A stretch of 64,000 nt of DNA from NCBI RefSeq assembly GCF_024448895.1, contig NZ_JAMOIC010000005.1, forward strand, positions 124,001 through 188,000, written 5' to 3'. This stretch comes from Stutzerimonas stutzeri. Lineage in GTDB: Bacteria > Pseudomonadota > Gammaproteobacteria > Pseudomonadales > Pseudomonadaceae. Under the pieces are notes generated by a model. It ran no database searches. It worked only from the letters and a program-made list of their open reading frames with translations, and had not been told where the DNA came from. Made by a program: the position numbers and the translations under genes. Shown here in pieces: positions 8,212-16,788 of this stretch. Position 1 is the first letter of the stretch; every line of letters begins with the position of its first letter.

Positions 8212-9204
8212 TCAGAGCGGCGCGTGCCAGAAGGGGTCGTCTTGCCAGTGTTGTGGAAAGCCCATGGCGCGCAGGTCGACCTCGGGGAAGTCGGCCAGCA
8301 ACTCATGCAGGCGCTTGTCCCAACTGGTGTGGGGGCTCGTCTGGCGCATCAAGTGATTCAGGATGGATAGCACCGGATACATGCGCTTGTGCGTACCTGT
8401 TTTCAGGTGCTCGGGCCAAGGGAACCTAGGCTTTTCTGGCAGCTTGGGTCGAATACCCAATTCGCGGTTCCAGAGGCGAGCGTGGTGGGCGCAGATATTT
8501 CGAATGGTGGTCAGAGTGTGCAGCCACGACTCCATCAGCGGTGCTACCAGATTCAAGCGCCGTGCGATGGATTTGCGATCAGAGTCGTGTGCAAGCCCGG
8601 CATAGAGATGAGATAGGTCCCCGAGCGTCAGTTCTTCCACCATTGCCCAGCCCGGCATCAGCTCTGGATTTCGGTAGGTCAGCGGGTAGTGGCGCGCGTA
8701 GCTCTCATGGGCGCGCTGTCGCTTCAGGTACGCCTTGCGCTCATCGTCGGGAAGCCGGTCGATGTTCTTGCACTCACGCGCATAGTCGCGCAAGGCACGC
8801 ACTTGTTTATCGCGGATGGTATCGAGCAGGCGTTCATGGTTGTACTGGTGCTTAAAGACTTGGGCATCCAGATACCAATGAACCCCACGGCTGGGGCCCA
8901 TGTGGTTGCTGATCATTGCGCGGGCTGCCACCTCCACCCGCTCCACGGCATCCATTACCAGCAGTCGCAGGCGGCGGTCAAAATCGTAAAGACAAGTCAG
9001 GTTGCGGAAACCTACGTCGGTACGGAAGCCATGTTGTGGGTCGTCGACGCGCTGGAAGGGGCGCATGTAAGGCGTCAAACGGAAGAAGCTGACCGCTTCG
9101 AGGAAGTGCCGGGCGCGCGCTTCGTTCTGGATCTGCAGGCCGCGTGCCTTGAGCAGGGCGATCTGCTCGTCAATGTCGATAGCGGGTTTGTCGAAGGTTC
9201 TCAT
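8212..9204 (-). CDS. Abi_2 family protein (AbiD/AbiF-like abortive-infection protein)
   Basis: At 330 residues it has the usual Abi_2 length and layout. It opens with FDKPAIDIDEQIALLKARGL, followed by the family-typical FLEAVSFFRLTPYMRPF (34-50) and LYDFDRRLRLLVMDAVERVE. The C-terminal RNICAHHARLWNR (from 235) carries an R-x4-H signature (Arg235, His240) like that of HEPN ribonucleases. Family role: abortive infection that stops phage growth, probably by RNA cleavage. RNase activity here is inferred from the motif. The gene sits between hsdR and hsdM on the same strand. A short structured, terminator-ended RNA lies directly upstream and may hold it in check. Confidence 0.88.
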   Translation of the reverse strand: MRTFDKPAIDIDEQIALLKARGLQIQNEARARHFLEAVSFFRLTPYMRPFQRVDDPQHGFRTDVGFRNLTCLYDFDRRLRLLVMDAVERVEVAARAMISNHMGPSRGVHWYLDAQVFKHQYNHERLLDTIRDKQVRALRDYARECKNIDRLPDDERKAYLKRQRAHESYARHYPLTYRNPELMPGWAMVEELTLGDLSHLYAGLAHDSDRKSIARRLNLVAPLMESWLHTLTTIRNICAHHARLWNRELGIRPKLPEKPRFPWPEHLKTGTHKRMYPVLSILNHLMRQTSPHTSWDKRLHELLADFPEVDLRAMGFPQHWQDDPFWHAPL

Positions 9205-9223
9205 GCGACAAAACCTACAGGCA

Positions 9224-9286
9224 TAAAAAACCCGCTCAATTTGTGCGTAACTGCCGAGGCAGCCATAGGCATGGCGGGTGTATTGC
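9224..9286 (-). ncRNA. Structured RNA upstream of the Abi_2 gene (abiF-RNA-like candidate)
   Basis: The minus strand has a promoter-like pair and then a compact hairpin array ending in a T-run 19 bases before the Abi_2 ATG. An outer stem ACCCGC/GCGGGT (9274-9279 with 9230-9235) encloses CCAT-GCCT-ATGG and CTGC-CTCG-GCAG hairpins and a single-stranded stretch. Six T follow the outer stem. Conserved structured RNAs of this kind are known upstream of Abi_2-domain genes (the abiF RNA motif). I could not check the match to that model. Confidence 0.5.
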
Positions 9287-9291
9287 GCGCA

Positions 9292-9320
9292 AGACTATTC
9301 ACTACGGTCGGTTTTTGCAA
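9292..9320 (-). promoter_or_regulatory. Candidate sigma-70 promoter for the Abi_2-associated RNA
   Basis: On the minus strand TTGCAA (9320-9315) is followed after 17 bases by TAGTCT (9297-9292). This would start a transcript near 9285, just ahead of the hairpin array. The -10 match is weak. Confidence 0.35.
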
Positions 9321-9349
9321 GAGCCAGCGTTTGAAGGCGATCACCGGTT

Positions 9350-11842
9350 TCAACTTGCTTGCGTCCACAGCTGGCCGTTGATCTCTTCCAGAACCACCGC
9401 GAGATGACCGCCGAGCATCTTGTCCAGCCGAGTGCTGCCGCCGTCATTTCTGAAGGCTTCGCCAATCTGTTTCTCGTCGATCACCACTTCGTGGACCAGC
9501 TGTTTGGCCAGGCGCTCTAGCCATTTGCGTTGGACTGGGGTCCATGGCTGCAAGGCGTAGATGCTCTGCATAGCCTTGGCCACGCGCTGCTCGAATGGAA
9601 GCAGGGCCTCGCCGAGGGCCGCGCGGCGGATGAAGCCGACAATGCTTGCCGCGATCTCCTGATTGGTCTGGTTGCGCCAGGCGCTCTGCAGGTTCACTTC
9701 GCTGTAGCCATGCCCGTCGAGCAGCAGGCGCACTTCGCGCAGTTGTTCGCGGGTTAGGTCCTGTGGGCGGTTGAAGGACTCGATCTCGAAGTCGAGCTCG
9801 TCTTCGAGTTCGGCCACGTCCACCTCGCCAGTGCTGGTATCGATAACGCTAACGGTCTCGCCACGGGCGAAATGGATGCCGTTCTGGCTGAGCAGGGTCT
9901 GGTAGCGGATCGGCGGTTCGTGATCGATGAGCCAGTCGTCGGCCACGGCTTCGCGGTAGCTGTAGGTGAAGATCGGTGCGCCGAAGACTTCGCTGGTGTG
10001 CTTGGCCGGCGTAGCGGTGAGGCCGATGCGGCAGGCGTCAAAGTAGTCGAGCACGCGACGGTACTGCGAGAGGTACTGGCTGAAGTCGCGCACTGCCAGC
10101 TCGCCTTCGGTCATTTCCTGATCAAGCGTGTAACCACGGTGGGCTTCGTCGACGATGATGCAGTCGAAGGCGTCGATGGGTGGCGGGTTGTCCGACTGGA
10201 AGATGCGCCGGACCATGGCCTGCACAGTGGCAACCTGAACACGTGTTTCGGCCTCGGCGGCCATGTCGCCCAGTTCCTTGACGTCGTAGATCTGGGCCAG
10301 GGTGTGGTTCTGCTCCAAGGTCGCTTCGTTGAAAGCCTCAATGGCCTGCTGGCCGAGCGCGCTGCGGTCGACCAGAAAGAGGATGCGGCGGAAGCGCTCG
10401 GCCTTCAGCAGGCGATACATCAGGCCAATGATGGTGCGCGTCTTGCCGGTGCCTGTTGCCATAGCCAGCAGACATTGGCGGCGGTTGTCGGCGAGCGCCT
10501 GTTCGACGGCGCGAATGGCGTTTTCCTGATAGTCGCGCAGCTTGAGATAGGCAAAGCCTTCCTGCTGGAGTTTCGACTCGGCCTCTTCGCGGCTGCGCTG
10601 AAGCAGGTCGCGCAGGCCGTCCGGGGTGTGGAAGTCCTGCAGCGGACGGCGCAGGTTGGCCGGGCTGCGCAGGTCACGGAACCAGATGCCGGACTGTTCG
10701 GCGAGCTGCCTGATGTAGGGGCGGCCATTGCAAGCGAAGGCGAAGGGGACCTTGAAGTAGCCGCCCTGGCCGTCCGCCCAGCCTGCATCATGCCCGGCCG
10801 GATCCAGATCACCTGTAATGGTCAGCTGACGTGCATAGCGCTCGGCCTGGGGGATGCGGTCAGCAATGTTGATGCGCTTGCGTTTGGCTTCAACGATGGC
10901 AACCGGGGTGAGACCGGCGAACAGCACGTAGTCGGCGTTTTCTTTCGGCTTGCTGGTCGGCCATTCGGCAATCGCCTTGTTTTTACCCTTTTCCGGGCGC
11001 GCACCCTTGCTATAGGTGAGGTCGAGCGAGTCGGCTTCCCAACCGGCATCGTTCAACTGCTGGTCGATGAGGATGCGGGTGAGGTCTTCGTTGAGGTCGA
11101 ACTGGCTGCTGGCCTGCTGTGTCCTGCGTGTGACTTGCTGGGCAGCCTGTGGCTGATTCTCTAGCTGATCCTGCAGCGCCAGCAGGCGTGCTTCGAACTC
11201 ACCGCGAGACTTGGCCAGTTCCGCCTCGCGTTCCATAGCGATTTGCTCGTAGACGCGCGCTTCCTCGTTCATCTGGTCAACGAGACTGGCTTGCTCTTCC
11301 TTTTCTCGTCCCAATAGCTCGGCTAGTTGGTTGTTACTTTCTAGTTGCTGACGGCTGTCGCCGAGCTCGGCGCGCAACTTCTCGATCTGCTCCTGCAGCT
11401 GGCGCAGCGGCGCGCTGGGGTCGGCAGGGGTGACAAAAGGTCCTGGCTTGAAGGCGCTGCCCGCGTCACTGAACGACTGGTGATACCAGATGGAGAGCGC
11501 GCGGGCGACCTTCAACCCATCCAGCGCCTCGCGGTGCTGGGTGCGGAATTCGTGGGTGGCCTTGTTGCCCTCAATTCGCAGGGTGTGGAATAGGTTGCGG
11601 ATGTTAGCGTCGAGCTGGATCTCGCGGCTTAGCCGGTACAGCAGGTCTGACTGCGAGGTGGTGCCGTCCAGCTCGATGCCGGCCCGCGCCGCAAGATCCT
11701 GCGCCAGTGCCTCGCCGAGTTGGCGGAGCTTGATCAGCGTCGTATTGGGGTCGCTGGCGAACACGCGCTCGGCCGCATTGGCGAGCTGGAAGAAAACCGG
11801 AGCATGTTCTTTGAAAAAGGCGAAGTTACTGCTCTCTGGCAT
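9350..11842 (-). CDS. hsdR: Type I restriction endonuclease subunit HsdR, internally deleted (RecA2 domain missing)
   Basis: The frame is open for 830 residues, while this HsdR family usually has about 1,100-1,170. Present in order: a DUF4145-like N-terminal region (~1-125), a coiled stretch (~145-235), the nuclease core (Asp304, Glu318, Lys320 in VEAKRKR), helicase motif I ATGTGKT (462-468), DEAH (565-568) and TAT (609-611). After DELDFEIESFN (to 691) the protein jumps to RPQDLTREQLREVRLLLDG, which is the family's C-terminal subunit-interaction region. No motif V or VI (such as TGID or GRxxR) occurs anywhere. An in-frame loss of roughly 300 codons at about 9764-9772 explains this. DNA translocation, and so restriction, should be lost. 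Confidence 0.88.
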   Translation of the reverse strand: MPESSNFAFFKEHAPVFFQLANAAERVFASDPNTTLIKLRQLGEALAQDLAARAGIELDGTTSQSDLLYRLSREIQLDANIRNLFHTLRIEGNKATHEFRTQHREALDGLKVARALSIWYHQSFSDAGSAFKPGPFVTPADPSAPLRQLQEQIEKLRAELGDSRQQLESNNQLAELLGREKEEQASLVDQMNEEARVYEQIAMEREAELAKSRGEFEARLLALQDQLENQPQAAQQVTRRTQQASSQFDLNEDLTRILIDQQLNDAGWEADSLDLTYSKGARPEKGKNKAIAEWPTSKPKENADYVLFAGLTPVAIVEAKRKRINIADRIPQAERYARQLTITGDLDPAGHDAGWADGQGGYFKVPFAFACNGRPYIRQLAEQSGIWFRDLRSPANLRRPLQDFHTPDGLRDLLQRSREEAESKLQQEGFAYLKLRDYQENAIRAVEQALADNRRQCLLAMATGTGKTRTIIGLMYRLLKAERFRRILFLVDRSALGQQAIEAFNEATLEQNHTLAQIYDVKELGDMAAEAETRVQVATVQAMVRRIFQSDNPPPIDAFDCIIVDEAHRGYTLDQEMTEGELAVRDFSQYLSQYRRVLDYFDACRIGLTATPAKHTSEVFGAPIFTYSYREAVADDWLIDHEPPIRYQTLLSQNGIHFARGETVSVIDTSTGEVDVAELEDELDFEIESFNRPQDLTREQLREVRLLLDGHGYSEVNLQSAWRNQTNQEIAASIVGFIRRAALGEALLPFEQRVAKAMQSIYALQPWTPVQRKWLERLAKQLVHEVVIDEKQIGEAFRNDGGSTRLDKMLGGHLAVVLEEINGQLWTQAS

Positions 11843-12009
11843 GTTCCATCCCTTGAATTTCGCCCGCCGGCTATTCGGAGGGTTTGGTCTTGGGATGATG
11901 ATGCCAGACGAATATCGCCGATGTAATCAAAGAGCCTGAAAACGACTCAAGAGAGAAGGTGGGAAAGGCGGGACTCGTTTCTTATCGATGTAGCCACCTT
12001 CGGAACAAA

Positions 12010-12038
12010 AAAAAGCCCACATCGCTGTGGGCCTTTCT
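12010..12038 (-). terminator. Rho-independent terminator after tRNA-Thr
   Basis: Stem GCCCACA-TCGC-TGTGGGC. On the minus strand it is followed by eight T, directly after the tRNA 3' end. Confidence 0.85.
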
Positions 12039-12043
12039 TTATA

Positions 12044-12119
<76 letters not shown>

Positions 12120-12194
12120 TAAAAGATGGGCGCCATTATAGCCATTGCTCGCCGGGAGTAAACTGTTTGTTGCCAGTTGTTTGCATGACTTCGT

Positions 12195-13427
12195 TCAAGT
12201 GGTTGCGCGCGCGAGGCCGCGCTCGGCAATGAGCATCAGATTACGTGGTGTCAGTTCGGCTGGGCAGAAGGTGCCAAGCCGGACCGCATAACCGTTTTCA
12301 GCGAGTAAAAGTGCGCGATCTAGCAGCAGCCAGAGTTCCAGCGGCCGGCGGAACAGGCCCCGCAGCAGCTCCAGGTTGCGCACCTCGGCAAGCCGCTGCC
12401 AGCCGCGCTGTTCGAGCGCGCCCCAGTCCAGGGGCGGTGGGTTCGGTAGCTTTTTCATCGCCGCCAGGTCGCGGCAATACAGCTCGAAGGTCTTTTTCAG
12501 CCAGCCGCCGGGCAGAGAAGGTGTCGGCAGGTACTCATTCGTACCCCGCAAGCCGCGTTGCAGGAGATCAAAGCCGAGACGCCAGGCCATTGACTGGTCC
12601 CGTTGGCGACGCTCGCGCGCTCCGGCGGTTACCGTTTCGCTTAAAGGCAGACCCAGGTCGTCCCGGGATAACTTGAGGGCCGATTCGGTCGCCATTTTGG
12701 ACAGGGGCTGGTAGCCCTCGGTCTCGATGCGGTTGTAGCAACAGGGTGCAATTGCCAATTGCGGGCAGCGCCGCTCGATACTCAGCTTGATCAGTCGCAC
12801 GTGAAGATCGCCGCAGGCATGCAGGGCTACGGGAGTGATGCTGGAGCCAAGCCGGGCTTTGACCTCGTCTCTCATGACGTCCTGCTGCTGGTGATGGGCG
12901 TCTATGCCCAGCCGCTGGCTTAGATGAGCACCGGCAGCCACCAACGCAGGGTCCCACTCGAGACAGGTAAGGGCGCCGCTGCGGCGTGAGAGCTGGCGCC
13001 CCAGATGCCCTTTGCCGGCACACCAGTCAAGCCAGTGGCCGGGGCGTTGGTTAAACGAAAGGGCGGAGTTGAACGCCTGGATTTGCAGCCATTTGCGGCC
13101 AGGTACATCGACTGAATGGCGCGCGTCAACTTCGGGGGCGATGGTTCGGGGCAACTCGGACACTGCACTCAGTACACTCGCTTCAGCCGCCAGGGCAGGG
13201 AAAGGGGCGGGAGCGATGAGCGTCTCGGGGTGGTTGTGCGCGGCCTCTGCGTCTTCCAGCGAGCGATTGCGCAGCCAGCATGCGAGCTCGGGATGATCAG
13301 CTTCCCAGTCCAGTTGATGATTGGTGAACGGGCGGGGCCGCCACAGCGACTGGTACTGCAACAGGAACGCGTCGAGCCTTTGAAAGCGCTCGGCAAGCAT
13401 GGCGGGGCAGCATAGGTCGGTAGACAT
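12195..13427 (-). CDS. SAM-dependent methyltransferase (METTL25-like / Methyltransf_32)
   Basis: A 410-residue soluble protein. After a ~130-residue lead-in, the SAM-binding motif LDWCAGKGHLGRQL (133-146) and acidic LEWDP follow. Next comes VALHACGDLHVRLI and a cysteine pair in IAPCCYNR. HACGDL plus PCCY is the pattern of the Methyltransf_32 family, whose eukaryotic members include METTL25. The substrate is unknown. The gene is monocistronic, between tRNA-Thr and the TRAP transporter. The methyltransferase fold is secure; any claim on its target would be a guess. Confidence 0.82.
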   Translation of the reverse strand: MSTDLCCPAMLAERFQRLDAFLLQYQSLWRPRPFTNHQLDWEADHPELACWLRNRSLEDAEAAHNHPETLIAPAPFPALAAEASVLSAVSELPRTIAPEVDARHSVDVPGRKWLQIQAFNSALSFNQRPGHWLDWCAGKGHLGRQLSRRSGALTCLEWDPALVAAGAHLSQRLGIDAHHQQQDVMRDEVKARLGSSITPVALHACGDLHVRLIKLSIERRCPQLAIAPCCYNRIETEGYQPLSKMATESALKLSRDDLGLPLSETVTAGARERRQRDQSMAWRLGFDLLQRGLRGTNEYLPTPSLPGGWLKKTFELYCRDLAAMKKLPNPPPLDWGALEQRGWQRLAEVRNLELLRGLFRRPLELWLLLDRALLLAENGYAVRLGTFCPAELTPRNLMLIAERGLARATT

Positions 13428-13488
13428 TGGTAGGCAGAGATGGGGGCTCGGCCCCTATGGTCTCGCTAAATGACTTGGCCGAAAAGCG

Positions 13489-13512
13489 AGACGCCCGTCG
13501 AAACGGGCGTCT
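13489..13512 (-). terminator. Terminator hairpin downstream of the TRAP permease genes
   Basis: A perfect 10-bp stem AGACGCCCGT / ACGGGCGTCT closes a CGAA tetraloop just past the dctM-type stop. The following sequence is only weakly T-rich. Confidence 0.65.
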
Positions 13513-13518
13513 GCTTGG

Positions 13519-14895
13519 CTATTTTCCGTAAACCTGCTCTGGGAGCCAGGTGACCAGCCCCGGGAACTGGTAGGCAATGACCAACAACAGGATCTGAATC
13601 AGGATGAACGGCACCACTCCTTTGTAAATGGTGCTCGTGGGGACTGATTTGGGCGTAACGCCGCGCAGGTAAAACAACGCGAAACCGAACGGCGGGGTAA
13701 GGAACGACGTCTGCAGGTTCAGGGCGATCATCACGCCGAGCCAGACAGGGTCCAGACCCATTGCCAGCAGCACCGGACCGACTATCGGTACCACCACGAA
13801 CGTGATCTCGATGAAGTCCAGAATGAAGCCCAGCAGGAAGATCACCACCATCACCAGGAAGAAGGCGCCGAGCACGCCGCCTGGCAGTTGGGCAAATACA
13901 TCCTCGATCAGCGCTTCGCCGCCAAAGCCGCGGAACACCAGCGAGAACAGCGATGCGCCAATCAGGATCAGAAACACCATGGCACTGATTTCGGTCGTGC
14001 CGTACGCCACCTCGCGCAGCTGGCCGAAGTTCAGCTTGCCTTTATAGAAGGCCAGGAACATCGCACCGAGCGCACCCAGCGCCGCGGCCTCGGTTGGTGT
14101 TGCGTAGCCCGCGAGGATCGAGCCTAGCACCGCGCTGATCAGCAGCAGCGGCGGCACTAGGGCGTTGATCAACTTGCCCCATTCGATCGGGCCGAGCTCT
14201 TCCTGCGGCAGGGCCGGCAGTTTCTTCGGCTGGAAGATGGCCACGCCGATGATGTAGAGGATGTACAGGCCGACCAGCAGCAAGCCGGGCAGAAGGGCGC
14301 CGACGAACAGGTCGCCGACCGAGACGGTCTTCGGCGAGAAGATGCCCATCTTCAGCTGCGCCTGCTGGTAGGCGCTGGACATCACGTCGCCCAGCAATAC
14401 CAGCACGATCGAGGGTGGAATGATCTGCCCCAGGGTGCCCGTAGCGGCGAGAGTGCCTGTGGAGATGGCCGGGTCATAGCCGCGGCGCAGCATGGTCGGC
14501 AGCGCCAGCAGGCCCATGGTCACCACGGTGGCGCCGACGATGCCGGTACTGGCTGCAAGGAGCGCACCTACGACACAGACTGAAATTGCCAGGCCGCCAC
14601 GCAAGGTGCCGAACAGACGGGACATGGATTCGAGCAGGTCTTCTGCAACCCGGCTCTTTTCCAGCATCACGCCCATGAACACGAACAGTGGAACGGCCAG
14701 CATGGTCTGGTTGTTCATGATGCCGAACAGGCGGTTTGGCAGGGCGCTCAGGTAGCCGCCGTCGAAGGTGCCGGTGACGATGCCGAGGCCGGCGAACAGG
14801 AGTGAAACGCCGCCGAGGGTAAAGGCGACCGGGTAGCCAGCCATCAAGGCGGCGCAGATGCTGATGAACAGCAGGATTGCCATCAACTCAGCCAT
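13519..14895 (-). CDS. dctM: TRAP transporter large permease (DctM type)
   Basis: A 458-residue membrane protein with about twelve hydrophobic segments. Family hallmarks are the N-terminal GYPVAFTLGGVSLLFAGLGI, TGIVGATVVTMGLLALPTMLRRGYD, LAATGTLGQIIPPSIVLVLLGD and a C-terminal NLQTSFLTPPFGFALFYLRGV. It is the ion-coupled transport subunit of a tripartite ATP-independent periplasmic transporter in the inner membrane. Its ATG overlaps the end of the small-permease gene by 8 bp. The binding-protein gene is divergent and of the TakP type, so 2-oxo acids or related carboxylates are likely substrates; that is inference. Confidence 0.93.
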   Translation of the reverse strand: MAELMAILLFISICAALMAGYPVAFTLGGVSLLFAGLGIVTGTFDGGYLSALPNRLFGIMNNQTMLAVPLFVFMGVMLEKSRVAEDLLESMSRLFGTLRGGLAISVCVVGALLAASTGIVGATVVTMGLLALPTMLRRGYDPAISTGTLAATGTLGQIIPPSIVLVLLGDVMSSAYQQAQLKMGIFSPKTVSVGDLFVGALLPGLLLVGLYILYIIGVAIFQPKKLPALPQEELGPIEWGKLINALVPPLLLISAVLGSILAGYATPTEAAALGALGAMFLAFYKGKLNFGQLREVAYGTTEISAMVFLILIGASLFSLVFRGFGGEALIEDVFAQLPGGVLGAFFLVMVVIFLLGFILDFIEITFVVVPIVGPVLLAMGLDPVWLGVMIALNLQTSFLTPPFGFALFYLRGVTPKSVPTSTIYKGVVPFILIQILLLVIAYQFPGLVTWLPEQVYGK

Positions 14896-15433
14896 GCTTC
14901 ACCTCCTGCTCTGGCAGACGGCCAGCCATGGTGTACGCGGCTTTGATGACCTCGGAAACGCCTTGCAGGATGAGGCAAGCCACCAGGACGAGGATGATGC
15001 TTTTCTGCAGATACACGAACTTGAGCCCGCCCGATTCGCTGGAGCCTTCTAGCGTTGCCCAAGAGTTGGCGACATAGTCCCAGCTGGCCCAGCCGAGAAA
15101 TAGGCAGACAGGCAAGAGAAACAGCAGCGTGCCGAGCACTTCGACCAAGGCCTGGTAGCGCGGGGTGAAACGCTGATAGAAGATGTCGACGCGGACATGG
15201 CCGTTACGTTGCAGGACCCAGGCGGCGGCACCCATGAAGACCAGTGCGTGTGCGTAAAGGACGGCCTCCTGCAAGGCCGTCGCACCAATGCCGAATCCGT
15301 AGCGCAGCACCACGACAACGGCAGTACCCAGAACTAGAAACATGGTCAGCCAGGCGCAGGCCTGTCCGAAGCGGGCGTTCACCGCATCGATCACTCTGGC
15401 GAGACCGAGCAGTGGAGGGGCATGGTTCGACAT
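14888..15433 (-). CDS. dctQ: TRAP transporter small permease (DctQ type)
   Basis: 181 residues with four hydrophobic segments, as expected for DctQ. It shows RNGHVRVDIFYQRF, the family's cytoplasmic-loop signature, after a segment ending in MGAAAWVLQ. It pairs with the large permease encoded just downstream by an 8-bp gene overlap. The start ATG lies downstream of a control region shared with the divergent binding-protein gene. That region carries repeated TACGTAGT motifs. Confidence 0.9.
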   Translation of the reverse strand: MSNHAPPLLGLARVIDAVNARFGQACAWLTMFLVLGTAVVVVLRYGFGIGATALQEAVLYAHALVFMGAAAWVLQRNGHVRVDIFYQRFTPRYQALVEVLGTLLFLLPVCLFLGWASWDYVANSWATLEGSSESGGLKFVYLQKSIILVLVACLILQGVSEVIKAAYTMAGRLPEQEVKHG

Positions 15434-15507
15434 GGCAGATCCTTTATTGTTATGGCCAGACGGCCGGCGATTCTAGGCGTCTGTGCGAAGGTGTCGCAAC
15501 CGGCAGT

Positions 15508-15534
15508 ACTACGTACGTAGTGCATGTACGTAGT
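15508..15534. promoter_or_regulatory. Palindromic repeat operator between divergent TRAP genes
   Basis: ACTACGTACGTAGT (15508-15521) is a perfect 14-bp palindrome. TACGTAGT recurs exactly at 15527-15534, 13 bp after its first copy. The position between the permease operon and the binding-protein gene fits a regulator site controlling both. The regulator is unknown. Confidence 0.5.
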
Positions 15535-15627
15535 CGCGGCGCTTGAGTGAGGGGTAGCCATATGATAGCTAGAACCACCTGATTTCGGTGTTCCGAGATT
15601 CAGCATTACAACAACAAGGAGTGACTC

Positions 15628-16728
15628 ATGAAACGTCGTCAAATTCTGGCCGCCGCTGGCGTTGGTCTGGCCGCGACCGCACTGGCCGGTTGCAACAAGG
15701 AAGCCGAAACCGCGAGCAAGCCCGAAGGCACCGCAAGCACCGAGAAATTCAACTGGAAGATGGTCACTTCGTGGCCCAAGAACTTCCCTGGCGTGGGCGT
15801 TGGCGCGGAAAACTTCGCCAAGCTGGTCAACGAGATGAGCAGCGGTCGCTTGACGGTCAAGGTGTACGCAGCGGGCGAGCTGGTTCCGGCGCTGGAAGTG
15901 TTCGATGCGGTCTCGCGCGGCACCGCCGAAATGGGTCACGGCGCCCCTTATTACTGGAAGGGTAAGGTACCCGCGGCGCAATTCTTCTGCGCATTGCCGT
16001 TCGGTCCCAACGCTCAAGAAATGAACGCCTGGCTGCACCGCGGCGGCGGCATGGAGCTGTGGGAAGAGGTATACAAACCCTATGGCGTACTGCCGATGGC
16101 CTGTGGCGCTACCGGAGTGCAGACCGCGGGCTGGTTCAACAAGGAAATCAATTCCGTTCAGGATTTCGAGGGCCTGAAGATGCGGACCCCTGGTCTGGGC
16201 GGCGAAGTACTGACGAAGATGGGCGGCACCGTGGTCAACATGCCGGCCGGTGAAATATTCACTGCGCTGCAGACCGGAGCCATCGACGCGACCGAGTGGA
16301 TCGGCCCGTACAACGATCTCGCGCTGGGTCTGCACAAAGCCTCGAAGTACTACTACACGCCGGGCTGGCAGGAGCCGAACGTCACCTTCGAGCTGGATGT
16401 AAACCTTAAAGCCTGGGATACCCTGCCTGATGACCTGAAAGCCATCGTTCGCGCCGCAGCCCGCGCCGTCAACGGTGACATGCTCGACGACTACAACGCC
16501 AAGAACATGGAAGCGCTGGAGCAGCTGCGCGAGCAGGGCGTCGAAGTTCGCCGGCTACCCGATGAAGTGCTGGCCCGACTGAAGGAAGTGGCGGCCGAAG
16601 TGGTTGACGCATCCGCTGCAGCGGATCCGGTCGCGGCTAAGGTGTGGGAGCAGCAGAACGCCTACCTCAAGCGACTGTACGAGTACGCCGAGTTGAACGA
16701 GAAGGATATCTACAACATCCGCGGTTGA
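15628..16728 (+). CDS. dctP: TRAP transporter substrate-binding protein, TakP-like, Tat/lipoprotein signal
   Basis: 366 residues. The N-terminus MKRRQILAAAGVGLAATALAGC has a twin-arginine pair and a lipobox ending at Cys22, so a lipid-anchored, Tat-exported protein is likely. The mature part has the TakP-type signatures VTSWPKNFPGVGVGAE, VYAAGELVPALEVFDAVSRG, MRTPGLGGEVL and DATEWIGPYND. This subgroup is known for binding 2-oxo monocarboxylates such as pyruvate; that specificity is inferred. An AAGGAG precedes the ATG, and an intrinsic terminator follows the stop. It is transcribed away from the permease genes, unlike the common dctPQM order. Confidence 0.93.
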   Translation: MKRRQILAAAGVGLAATALAGCNKEAETASKPEGTASTEKFNWKMVTSWPKNFPGVGVGAENFAKLVNEMSSGRLTVKVYAAGELVPALEVFDAVSRGTAEMGHGAPYYWKGKVPAAQFFCALPFGPNAQEMNAWLHRGGGMELWEEVYKPYGVLPMACGATGVQTAGWFNKEINSVQDFEGLKMRTPGLGGEVLTKMGGTVVNMPAGEIFTALQTGAIDATEWIGPYNDLALGLHKASKYYYTPGWQEPNVTFELDVNLKAWDTLPDDLKAIVRAAARAVNGDMLDDYNAKNMEALEQLREQGVEVRRLPDEVLARLKEVAAEVVDASAAADPVAAKVWEQQNAYLKRLYEYAELNEKDIYNIRG

Positions 16729-16748
16729 TCTCCGAGCCGCGAAACGGA

Positions 16749-16778
16749 AAACGCCGCCTCGTTGGGCGGCGTTTTTTT
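16749..16778 (+). terminator. Bidirectional intrinsic terminator between dctP and osmC
   Basis: Stem CGCCGCC (16752-16758) / GGCGGCG (16765-16771), loop TCGTTG, then seven T. A-rich sequence on the other side serves the convergent osmC gene. Confidence 0.88.
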
Positions 16779-16788
16779 GTCTGCCGGA

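Noticed and set aside
9872-11164. 430-codon plus-strand frame
   Set aside because: Antisense to hsdR, whose nuclease and helicase motifs are clear; the antisense product has none.
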